Assembly: GCA_017644045.1 (NCBI GenBank)
Contig: JAEPMI010000005.1
Coordinates: 434,001-498,000, forward strand
Direction: 5' to 3'
Source of the DNA: Deltaproteobacteria bacterium
Lineage (GTDB): Bacteria > Myxococcota_A > Polyangia > Polyangiales > Houyiibacteriaceae
DNA length: 64,000 nt
The notes beneath the pieces are model-generated. The model was not told the origin of the DNA, did not search any database, and saw only the letters and a list, made by a program, of their open reading frames with translations. The position numbers and the translations under genes are program-made. Positions within the stretch are counted from its first letter, which is position 1; every line of letters begins with the position of its first letter. This document shows, piece by piece, positions 41,743 through 48,831 of this stretch.

Positions 41743-42069
41743 CTACATCGCGCGGCCGAGGAGCTCTTCGATCTTGGCCTTGGGGATGGCGCCGACGTGC
41801 TCGGCGACGACCTCGCCGCCCTTGAAGACCTTGAGGGTGGGCATCGCGCGGACGCCGCACTTGGCGGCGGTGCCGGGGCTCTCGTCCACGTCGACCTTCA
41901 CGACCTTGGCCTTGCCCTCGTACTCGTCGGCGAGCTGATCGACGAACGGAGCGATCTGCTTACACGGCCCGCACCAGGTCGCCGTGAAATCGACGAGCAC
42001 CGGCACGTCCGACTGGAGCACCTCGTCGTCGAAGTTGAGATCGTTCACGGTCCGTACGTTCTGTCCCAC
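41743..42069 (-). CDS. trxA: Thioredoxin
   Basis: 108 residues from GTG 42069, chosen because GGAGG lies five bases upstream and the length then equals standard thioredoxins; a TTG at 42081 is the longer alternative. The active site is TWCGPCK, the Asp in LVDFTA and the cis-Pro in RAMPTLKVF are present. It reduces protein disulfides in the cytoplasm. Single gene, convergent with the Cys-rich lipoprotein gene. Confidence 0.96.
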   Translation of the reverse strand: MGQNVRTVNDLNFDDEVLQSDVPVLVDFTATWCGPCKQIAPFVDQLADEYEGKAKVVKVDVDESPGTAAKCGVRAMPTLKVFKGGEVVAEHVGAIPKAKIEELLGRAM

Positions 42070-42209
42070 GCGCACCTCCAATGATGCTGCCCGTCCATCG
42101 GGCGATATCGTTAGGTAGATGCCCTACGAGACGCTGTCAACGGGCCGTAGTTACTCCTGGGACCCAACGGGGGGTTGGTCCATCCAATGCGCGGCCGGGG
42201 CCCGCGTGG

Positions 42210-42242
42210 TATCCTCGGCGCCTGCTGGCCAGGCTCGCCGAG
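42210..42242 (+). promoter_or_regulatory. Promoter candidate (TATCCT) and hairpin ahead of the hemX-hemA operon
   Basis: TATCCT (42210-42215) is embedded in GTGGTATCCTC, a string that recurs at 47981. Inverted arms CTCGGCG (42214-42220) and CGCCGAG (42236-42242) overlap it. Transcription would start near 42222 with a leader of about 68 bases. The palindrome could be an operator for the heme genes. Confidence 0.45.
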
Positions 42243-42289
42243 CCGTGACCCTGGCCGGGTGAACCCCCAACGATTCCAGACACCTGACC

Positions 42290-42712
42290 ATGAACGCCCA
42301 CCGCCTCTTCGTATCGCAGGACGTGCTCGACCGCTGGATGGTCGAAGAGCAGGTCTCCGTCGAAGGCGACGTGATGACGCTGGACGGAAACCAGCGATTC
42401 AAGCTGCTCAGCGCGGTCTGTTTCACCGAGGAGCTCACCGGTGAGGGCGATCCCCACGAGCTGATCGGGCGCGTGAAGGATCTCGAGACCCTCTCCCAGC
42501 TCGGTGGGGAGCACGTGTCCGACTCCGTCATCCTCGGGGACAACGCCTACACGGTGGTCGAAGGCTTCCTCGGCGAGCCGGTCGAGCCGGTCGACGGCGC
42601 CGGGACCGACATGGCCTCCGCGATGGGAGCCGCGCTCGGCGAGAAGACCGAGTCCACCGAGATCGATCTGCTGGCGCAGTTCTTCCTGGACCAGCTACCC
42701 GGCAAGGGCTGA
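42290..42712 (+). CDS. Hypothetical protein at the head of the heme operon
   Basis: 140 residues. It is acidic and soluble, with no signal or TM helix, and starts MNAHRLFVSQDVLDRWMVEEQ. The middle part (DVMTLDGNQRFKLLSAVCFTEELTGEGDPHELIGRVKD) reads as a compact alpha/beta fold and the end is helical (IDLLAQFFLDQLPG). I recognise no family. It ends seven bases before the HemX-like gene, so a regulatory or assembly link to tetrapyrrole or cytochrome synthesis is plausible. Confidence 0.8.
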   Translation: MNAHRLFVSQDVLDRWMVEEQVSVEGDVMTLDGNQRFKLLSAVCFTEELTGEGDPHELIGRVKDLETLSQLGGEHVSDSVILGDNAYTVVEGFLGEPVEPVDGAGTDMASAMGAALGEKTESTEIDLLAQFFLDQLPGKG

Positions 42713-42719
42713 GGGCGAG

Positions 42720-43526
42720 ATGGCCACCTGGGTCGGCGGACTCTTCCTCGGAACGGCGATCGCCTACACCCTGGCTGCTGCGCTCTACCTGGTCTCCCTG
42801 GTGCGCGGCGCGGAGGGCAAGGGCCGCTTCGCCGCGCCCGTGCTGATGGCGGCGGCCACACTCCACATCGCCTACCTGGCGGTGGACACCCTCGCCCACA
42901 CCACCCCGATGCAGGGTATCGCGCAGACCCTGACCTTCCTCTCGCTCGGCATCGTGCTCGCGTTCCTGCTGGCGCGGCTGCGCGGCAAGGGCATCGACAT
43001 CCTGGGCGCGTTCCTCACGCCGGTCGCCCTCCTCTTCCTGATGGGCGCGGGCGTGGGCCGGAGCGTCGACGCGGTCTCACCGGACGTGCGCTCGGCGCTC
43101 CTGCCGGTCCACATCGGGGTCAACGCGCTCGGCATCATCGCCTTCGCCCTCGCCTTCGGCGCGGCCACCGCCTACGTGATCCAGGAGCGCATGCTCCGGC
43201 GGAAGAAGCTCGGTGGGATCTTCCAGCGACTGCCTCCCCTCGACGTGCTCGACAACTTCGGGCTCCGCGCCGTGTCGCTCGGCTTCCCGCTGCTCACGGT
43301 CGGGATCGTCAGCGGTGTCTTCTGGGTCGACCCGGTGGAGAGCTTCGACATCTCCCCGATGCACGGCTTCGCGCTCGCGGCCTGGGTGCTCTTCGCGGGC
43401 GTGCTCCTGCTCCGCATGGCCGCCGGCTGGCGCGGGCGCCGCGCCGCCATCGGCACCATCATGGGCTTCCTCTGCGCGCTCGGCGTCCTCGTCGGCTACG
43501 TGATGCGCGACACGGGGGTCTCCTGA
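42720..43526 (+). CDS. HemX/CcsA-like cytochrome c assembly membrane protein
   Basis: 268 residues, eight hydrophobic helices, in the CcsA/HemX/ResC superfamily. The pattern LPVHIGVNALGIIAFALAFGAATAYVIQE, with its His before a helix, and the later SPMHGFALAAWVLFAG, are the conserved heme-ligand-type positions. HemX in Bacillus lies in the hem operon and lowers HemA levels; CcsA proteins deliver heme to apocytochromes. Its TGATG end overlaps hemA by one base. Confidence 0.88.
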   Translation: MATWVGGLFLGTAIAYTLAAALYLVSLVRGAEGKGRFAAPVLMAAATLHIAYLAVDTLAHTTPMQGIAQTLTFLSLGIVLAFLLARLRGKGIDILGAFLTPVALLFLMGAGVGRSVDAVSPDVRSALLPVHIGVNALGIIAFALAFGAATAYVIQERMLRRKKLGGIFQRLPPLDVLDNFGLRAVSLGFPLLTVGIVSGVFWVDPVESFDISPMHGFALAAWVLFAGVLLLRMAAGWRGRRAAIGTIMGFLCALGVLVGYVMRDTGVS

Positions 43527-44857
43527 TGGCCAAGGAGCTGGTCCTGGTCGGGCTCTCCCACCACACCGCGCCCCTCGAGCTGCGCGAGAAGCTCGCCGTG
43601 GACGGAGACGCGCGCGAGGCGCTGCTCAAGCGCTGGAGCGAAGGGGTCGCTGGCGAGGGTGTGGTGATCAGCACCTGCAACCGGGTGGAGCTCTACGCGA
43701 CCACCGACGACACCCTCTCCGCCGAGCAGCGAGCACGCGCGCTGCTCGAAGCGCGGCTCACGGACGACGAGCGGAAGAGCCTGGAGGGCTCGCTCTACAT
43801 CCACGGCGGCGAAGCCGCGATCCGCCACCTCTTCCGCGTCGCCTCGAGCCTCGACTCGATGGTGGTCGGCGAGCCGCAGATCCTCGGTCAGGTGAAGGAA
43901 GCCTTCGACGCCGCGAAGTCCGCGGGCACCATGGGCAGCCTGCTCGGGCGATGCTTCAGCCGTTCGTTCGCGGTCGCCAAGCGGGTGCGAACCGAGACGG
44001 GCATCGCCGAGGGCACGGTCAGCGTCAGCTCGATCGCCAGCCAGCTCGCGAAGAAGATCTTCGGGGAGCTCAAGGGCCGGAAGGTCCTCTTGCTCGGCGC
44101 TGGCGAGATGGGTGAGGCCGCTGCCAAGAGCCTCGCGAACACCGGCGCGGTGCTCCGGGTCGTGAACCGCTCACCCGAGAAGGCGCGCAAGGTCGCCGCC
44201 GAGTGCGGTGGCGAGCCGCGCGGCTACGAGCAGCTCGCGAGCGAGATGGTGCAGGCGGACGTGGTGATCAGCTCGACGAGCAGCGATCGCTTCGTGCTGA
44301 CCACCGAGCTGATGAAGGACGTCCTCCGCGGTCGCCGGCATCGGCCGATCTTCCTCATCGACATCGCCGTGCCTCGGGACGTGGACCCGCGCGTCGGCTC
44401 GATGGAGAGCGTCTTCCTCTTCGACGTCGACGACCTCCAGGAGGTCGCGCAGGAGAACCTCGCCCAGCGCCGGCAGGCGGCTCTGGCGGCGGAGCGCATC
44501 GTCGACATCGAGGTCGCCGAGATCGAGGCCTGGCGGCGAACGCTGGACCTCACTCCGACCATCGTCGCGCTCCGCGAGCGTTTCGCGGAGGTGGTCCACG
44601 GCGAGATCGCGCGCTCGGCCAAGAAGATGGACCTGAGCGACAAAGACCGAAAGGCGCTCGAGCGGATGGGCGACGCGGTGGTGAAGAAGATCCTCCACCA
44701 GCCCCTCGCGGCGCTGAAGAAGTCCGCCGGCGACCCGGAGAACGCGGCGATGATCGCGGCGACGCGTGCGCTCTTCGACCTGGGGAAGCCCTCCGAGTAC
44801 CCGCCCGCGCCGGAGCGCGCCCCCGGCTCCGGCAAGCTCGTCCCCGACGAGAGCTGA
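43526..44857 (+). CDS. hemA: Glutamyl-tRNA reductase
   Basis: 443 residues, standard length. Diagnostic motifs are GLSHHTAPLELREKL at the N-terminus, STCNRVELYA with the catalytic Cys, GEPQILGQVKEAF, and a Rossmann NADPH site LLLGAGEMGEAAA; a helical dimerisation domain ends the protein. It makes glutamate-1-semialdehyde from Glu-tRNA, the first committed step of the C5 tetrapyrrole pathway. It overlaps the HemX-like gene by one base, and hemC follows. Confidence 0.98.
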   Translation: MAKELVLVGLSHHTAPLELREKLAVDGDAREALLKRWSEGVAGEGVVISTCNRVELYATTDDTLSAEQRARALLEARLTDDERKSLEGSLYIHGGEAAIRHLFRVASSLDSMVVGEPQILGQVKEAFDAAKSAGTMGSLLGRCFSRSFAVAKRVRTETGIAEGTVSVSSIASQLAKKIFGELKGRKVLLLGAGEMGEAAAKSLANTGAVLRVVNRSPEKARKVAAECGGEPRGYEQLASEMVQADVVISSTSSDRFVLTTELMKDVLRGRRHRPIFLIDIAVPRDVDPRVGSMESVFLFDVDDLQEVAQENLAQRRQAALAAERIVDIEVAEIEAWRRTLDLTPTIVALRERFAEVVHGEIARSAKKMDLSDKDRKALERMGDAVVKKILHQPLAALKKSAGDPENAAMIAATRALFDLGKPSEYPPAPERAPGSGKLVPDES

Positions 44858-44881
44858 CGCCGGGCGCGGATCGGTTAGAGT
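44854..44881 (+). promoter_or_regulatory. Leaderless promoter of hemC (CTGACG, 16 bp, TAGAGT)
   Basis: CTGACG at 44854-44859 and TAGAGT at 44876-44881 are 16 bases apart; TAGAGT ends seven bases before ATG 44889. hemC may thus be expressed apart from hemA as well as by read-through. Confidence 0.55.
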
Positions 44882-44888
44882 CCCGCGC

Positions 44889-45881
44889 ATGAAGAAGGTC
44901 CGAATCGCGACCCGCGCCAGCAACCTGGCGCTCTGGCAGACGCGCCACGTGGCGGCGAAGCTGAAGGCGGCCCACCCCGACCTCGAGGTCGAGGAGGTCG
45001 AGGTCGTCACACGCGGCGACCGCGTGCAGGACAAGCCGCTCTACACGGTCGGCGGCAAGGCCCTCTTCGTGAGCGAGGTCGAACGGCTCGTCGCGGAAGG
45101 CGACGCCGACCTGGCGGTGCACTCGCTCAAGGACGTCCCCGGCGACCAGGAGCCCGCCGAGGGCCTCGGCATGATCGCCTACCCGGAGCGCGCAGACGCC
45201 CGCGACGTGCTGGTCACCAAGGACGGCACCGAGCTCATGGGACTGACCGCCGGCGCGCGCGTCGGGACGACCAGCCTGCGCCGCGCCGCGCAGCTCGGCG
45301 CGCATCGGCCGGACCTGGCGTACGTGACCCTGCGGGGGAACGTCGAGACCCGGCTGCGGAAGCTCGAGGAAGGCCAGTACGACGCGATCGTGCTCGCCGC
45401 CGCCGGCATGAAGCGGCTCGGCTACCTGAAGGATTGGAAGCACCAACTCCTCGGCGCGGAGACCTGCCTCCCCGCCGTCGGTCAGGGAACGCTGGCGATC
45501 GAGGGATCGATCAGCGACGCGGCCATTCTCGAGCTGGTGAAGTGCCTCGAGCACGCGCCGACGCGGCTGGTGACCGAAGCCGAGCGCGCGATGCTCGAAG
45601 CGCTCGAAGGCAGCTGCCGCGTGCCCATCGCCGGCCACGCGCAGCTCCTCGACGACGGCCACCGGCTCCGGATGCGCGGCATGGTCGGCGACATCGACGG
45701 CACCAAGATCCTCACCGCGAGCTGTGATGTCTTCTTCGACAGCCGGAGCCACGAGGGCAAGGTGGCCGAAGCGAAGAAGGCCGGGCTCGAGGTCGCCGAA
45801 GGGCTCATCGCGCGCGGCGCGCGAGACCTGATGCGCCAAGCGGAGGCGACGATCTTGCAGCGCGAGAAGACGCAGAGCTGA
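44889..45881 (+). CDS. hemC: Hydroxymethylbilane synthase (porphobilinogen deaminase)
   Basis: 330 residues. Motifs RIATRASNLALWQTRHV, GGKALFVSEVE, HSLKDVP, TTSLRRAAQL and the cofactor-binding Cys in GSCRVPIAGHA are all present. It polymerises four porphobilinogens using its bound dipyrromethane. hemB and hemD are not in the window. Its stop lies four bases from the stop of the convergent lipoprotein gene, with a CTGAG/CTCAG palindrome over the junction. Confidence 0.98.
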   Translation: MKKVRIATRASNLALWQTRHVAAKLKAAHPDLEVEEVEVVTRGDRVQDKPLYTVGGKALFVSEVERLVAEGDADLAVHSLKDVPGDQEPAEGLGMIAYPERADARDVLVTKDGTELMGLTAGARVGTTSLRRAAQLGAHRPDLAYVTLRGNVETRLRKLEEGQYDAIVLAAAGMKRLGYLKDWKHQLLGAETCLPAVGQGTLAIEGSISDAAILELVKCLEHAPTRLVTEAERAMLEALEGSCRVPIAGHAQLLDDGHRLRMRGMVGDIDGTKILTASCDVFFDSRSHEGKVAEAKKAGLEVAEGLIARGARDLMRQAEATILQREKTQS

Positions 45882-45885
45882 GGAC

Positions 45886-47586
45886 TCAGTCGGTGAGCAT
45901 CGCTCGAAAGATCGTCATCGACCGAGTGCCCTGGTAGTCGACCGAGTGCCCGCCGAAGGTGACGGTGTGGCCAGCGCCATCGCAGTGGACCCGAAGAGCG
46001 ATGAGGTCGCGCGCGGGCTCCCACGGGGTCACCGTCCAATCCGATCGGCCGTCGGGACCGGACAAGATCAAGCGACAGGAAGTGCCATCCACGGTCGGAA
46101 GATCGAGCGTGCGGCTCGCGCCGGTCTCGAGCGAGACGAGGCTCAAATCGAGGTATGTCCCGTCGGCGTTCAGGCGATCCACGAGAACGTGGGAAGGGCC
46201 GAGGTACGCCACGCTCGTCGAGCGAGGGAAGTCCGAGGGGGACCCAGGAACGGCGAGGTGGAACGTCACCTCACCGGTCATCGGGTTCATCGCGACGAGG
46301 TGTAGCGTCCGCGGCTCCCCGGCGAGCGGTTCGTAGCGAGCACGACCGATCTCCACGGTCGTCGTGCTCACGGCGACCACCCTCACCACATCTCCGACCA
46401 CCCAGGCGAACACCTCGTCGGCGACCGCCCGCACCCCGAGGGCGAGCTGCCCATCATCGTCCAGCCTGCCCCAGAGCGGCTCGCCGCTTGCCGGACCGAC
46501 CTCTTCCACGGCGAGCTCGATCGCTCGTTCCTGCCCGGGAAGGCCGAGCTGCCAGACGACCCCATTCGGTTCGACGTTGGCGGGGTGGACGGGCCATCGC
46601 TGAGGCAAAGGCAGCTCCCCTTCCCCATCCCACTCGAGCATGAGCCAAGTCGTCATGCCCTCCCCCAGTGTCTCGTAAGAGAAGCCGGCGAAGTCGACGC
46701 CGCCGTCCGCCACCAGGGCATGCACGCGAATCCCCTCGGGCGTCTTCCTCAGGTCGAGTGGAACCGTTGCATCCCACCGGTCGGTCATCCCGCCCGTGGC
46801 GAGATCGACGCGAACGAGCGCGCCATGGTCGGCGAGCAGCGGCTGGCCGAAGAGCTCGGCGTCCGAGGCGCGCGGCGCGTTCGCTACGAGGAGGAGCGCG
46901 CCATCCGCGGCGACTCGGAACGCCGTGCCCTCGACCGAACGGCCGAAGACGAATGCCCCGCTCAGCCCTGCGCCGTCGACTCCGACGAGGAAGCACTCCC
47001 CGGCGCCCACGCTCACGCCGGCGACGTCGAGAGCGCCGGTGGCGCAGGCAGTCGTCCACAGCCGCCCTGCGGCGTCGTACTCCGCGCCCGATGGCCTCGC
47101 GTCGTCCGGCCAGGGAACGGCGGTCCCGGTTTCCGTGTCGATCCACGCCGGTCCGTCGACCGGGCTGCCATCGAGAAAGGTCGGAGCGGTGACGAAGATC
47201 CATCGAAGATCATCCGAACCGATACGAACCGAATCGGCTCCGTGGGTGCGCAGCGTCGACGAGTCGAAGGGCATCGGGCCCACGAACTCCGTGTCGCGGT
47301 CGTACCCGAACGAGCTCCCGTCGCCGAGCAGCAGCTCGAATCCCCGCGCGGCGCCGAAGAGCTCGCCGGTGGACTCCGCGGCCAGCAACGACACACCGAT
47401 CTCGTCATCGGGACTCCCCCCGACGCCGCCGAGGTACGTGAGCTCCAGAGACGGCAGCGCCGGCCCGCCATCCGGTTCGAACGCGTCGGCGCTGGGTCCG
47501 CCGTCGACTGCACCCCCGCCAGGCTCCCCGCCGCAGGCTCCCAAGAAGACGATGACCAACAGAAGCAGAGAATGGCGCGCGAACAT
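45886..47586 (-). CDS. Hypothetical lipoprotein, beta-propeller-like
   Basis: 566 residues from ATG 47586; an upstream GTG/ATG frame adds 12 non-signal residues. The signal LLLLVIVFLGAC ends in a lipobox Cys, then a DGGPSADAFEPDGG linker. The body is beta-rich with repeated short motifs such as GVSLLAAESTGELFGAARG, ALVRVDLATGGM, RVAADGALLLV and TLHLVAMNPMTGEV, which resembles blades of a propeller. No enzyme motif is visible. Myxobacterial genomes carry many such surface lipoproteins. Confidence 0.78.
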   Translation of the reverse strand: MFARHSLLLLVIVFLGACGGEPGGGAVDGGPSADAFEPDGGPALPSLELTYLGGVGGSPDDEIGVSLLAAESTGELFGAARGFELLLGDGSSFGYDRDTEFVGPMPFDSSTLRTHGADSVRIGSDDLRWIFVTAPTFLDGSPVDGPAWIDTETGTAVPWPDDARPSGAEYDAAGRLWTTACATGALDVAGVSVGAGECFLVGVDGAGLSGAFVFGRSVEGTAFRVAADGALLLVANAPRASDAELFGQPLLADHGALVRVDLATGGMTDRWDATVPLDLRKTPEGIRVHALVADGGVDFAGFSYETLGEGMTTWLMLEWDGEGELPLPQRWPVHPANVEPNGVVWQLGLPGQERAIELAVEEVGPASGEPLWGRLDDDGQLALGVRAVADEVFAWVVGDVVRVVAVSTTTVEIGRARYEPLAGEPRTLHLVAMNPMTGEVTFHLAVPGSPSDFPRSTSVAYLGPSHVLVDRLNADGTYLDLSLVSLETGASRTLDLPTVDGTSCRLILSGPDGRSDWTVTPWEPARDLIALRVHCDGAGHTVTFGGHSVDYQGTRSMTIFRAMLTD

Positions 47587-47779
47587 GAGCAGAGTCTGAA
47601 CCAACGACCGGCCCGGCGCCAATCCACCTACTTCTCCCGTTCAATCATCGACTCTATCGAAGATGGGCCCAGGACTCTCGCCGCATCAGGAACACCGACC
47701 TCGCCGAACTCTGCCGAGCCTCCCAGGAGCGGCTCAGAGGCCGGTGGCCTCGTGGCGGTGCGCGCGGTATCGCGGGCGC

Positions 47780-47962
47780 GTGACTCGTCGGGACACGGTC
47801 GGACTCTGCGCGACCTGCGCGCACGCGAAGACCATCGTGAGCGCGAAGGGGTCGACGTTCTGGCTCTGCCGCTCACCGATGGTGCAGGTCGGAATGCTCC
47901 CGAAGTACCCGCCGCTGCCGGTGTGGAAGTGCCCGGGCTACCACGCGAGCGCGCCCGAGTGA
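47780..47962 (+). CDS. Small Cys-rich protein (60 residues)
   Basis: 60 residues from GTG 47780. Motifs GLCATCAHAKTIVSAKGS, FWLCRSP and KYPPLPVWKCPGYH hold four Cys, likely one metal site. The CxxC...LC...YPPLPVxxCxGY pattern is one I associate with short conserved bacterial proteins of unknown function. TATCGC lies six bases before the start, close to the leaderless pattern. The gene stands alone. Confidence 0.7.
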   Translation: MTRRDTVGLCATCAHAKTIVSAKGSTFWLCRSPMVQVGMLPKYPPLPVWKCPGYHASAPE

Positions 47963-47984
47963 CGGTGCGGGCCGGCGCGAGTGG

Positions 47985-47990
47985 TATCCT
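47985..47990 (+). promoter_or_regulatory. Candidate leaderless -10 (TATCCT) pointing to an ATA start
   Basis: TATCCT ends six bases before ATA 47997, which opens an in-frame N-terminal extension of the following gene. The context GTGGTATCCTC is shared with the promoter candidate at 42206. Confidence 0.4.
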
Positions 47991-48041
47991 CCGCGCATAG
48001 ACCGCATCACCGAGCTCGGCCTCCCCACAGATCTCGAGCGC

Positions 48042-48812
48042 GTGCTCCGCTCGCGGGAGCCTCGGTTCGGGCCCGCGCCGTCGCGGTCCGCCATCGAGGC
48101 AGACCTCGAGGCTCGCGACGCCGTGGCCACCGGACCGGTGGTCGATCTCCTGGTCCAGCTGAGCGGGCTCGATTGCGCCTGGCTGCGCGTCGGGTTGGCG
48201 CTCGCAGAGCATGGAGCGCGCCGAAGCCCGACCGGCGCGCGGGTCGCGGTCCCCATCGCGGTGGGCCCCTCCGACGCAACGTTCTGGGTGGACGCCGACG
48301 GACACGTCTTCGACGACACCGATCTCGAGCACGCGATTCCGGTCGGCTTCGGCGCTCTGGGGCTGCTCGACTACTGGCTCGTCGGGGTCGGTGGCTACCG
48401 GTGGTCGGGGACCGTCCACACGCACGTGGCCAGAGCGCATGGCTGGAGCGCCCTGGATCTCCGGGCGGTCCTCGGCCAGTCGTGCGCCCACTTTGCGATC
48501 GGCGACCGTCTCTCGGTTTGGCCCGACGGCACCGCATCGGTCGCGGATGCCATCGATGGCGCGATCGTCCCACCGAGACAGGCCGCGTTCTCCCATCGGA
48601 ACCGGGAAGCGTGGGTCGATGCGTTGCAGCGGGTGGTCGAGGCGCGGCCGGACACCCCCCTCCGCATCGACGTCGGGTTCGCCGACCCGCTGCGAGCCAG
48701 CGACGAGGTGTTGGCGCGCGCGCGATCGGTCGACGGCTATCGGACCGAGCGCGATGGCTGGGTCAGCGTCGTTCGGACGCACCAAGGCACGAAGGACCTG
48801 CGTCGCGGCTGA
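48042..48812 (+). CDS. Hypothetical 256-residue protein (possible 15-residue N-terminal extension)
   Basis: From GTG 48042 the product has 256 residues, with no signal peptide. Without a break the frame reads back to ATA 47997, adding IDRITELGLPTDLER, which continues the helical pattern and sits at leaderless distance from TATCCT. The body is rich in aromatic/Gly beta segments (FGALGLLDYWLVGVGGYRW) and one His pair (THVARAHGW). I recognise no family. It converges with the recD-like gene, sharing a terminator hairpin that contains both stop codons. Confidence 0.72.
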   Translation: MLRSREPRFGPAPSRSAIEADLEARDAVATGPVVDLLVQLSGLDCAWLRVGLALAEHGARRSPTGARVAVPIAVGPSDATFWVDADGHVFDDTDLEHAIPVGFGALGLLDYWLVGVGGYRWSGTVHTHVARAHGWSALDLRAVLGQSCAHFAIGDRLSVWPDGTASVADAIDGAIVPPRQAAFSHRNREAWVDALQRVVEARPDTPLRIDVGFADPLRASDEVLARARSVDGYRTERDGWVSVVRTHQGTKDLRRG

Positions 48813-48831
48813 GTGTCGAACGCTCAGCCGC
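48805..48831. terminator. Bidirectional hairpin carrying both stop codons
   Basis: GCGGCTGAG (48805-48813) and CTCAGCCGC (48823-48831) form a perfect 9-bp stem. The plus-strand TGA and the minus-strand TGA of the two convergent genes lie inside opposite arms. Confidence 0.7.
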
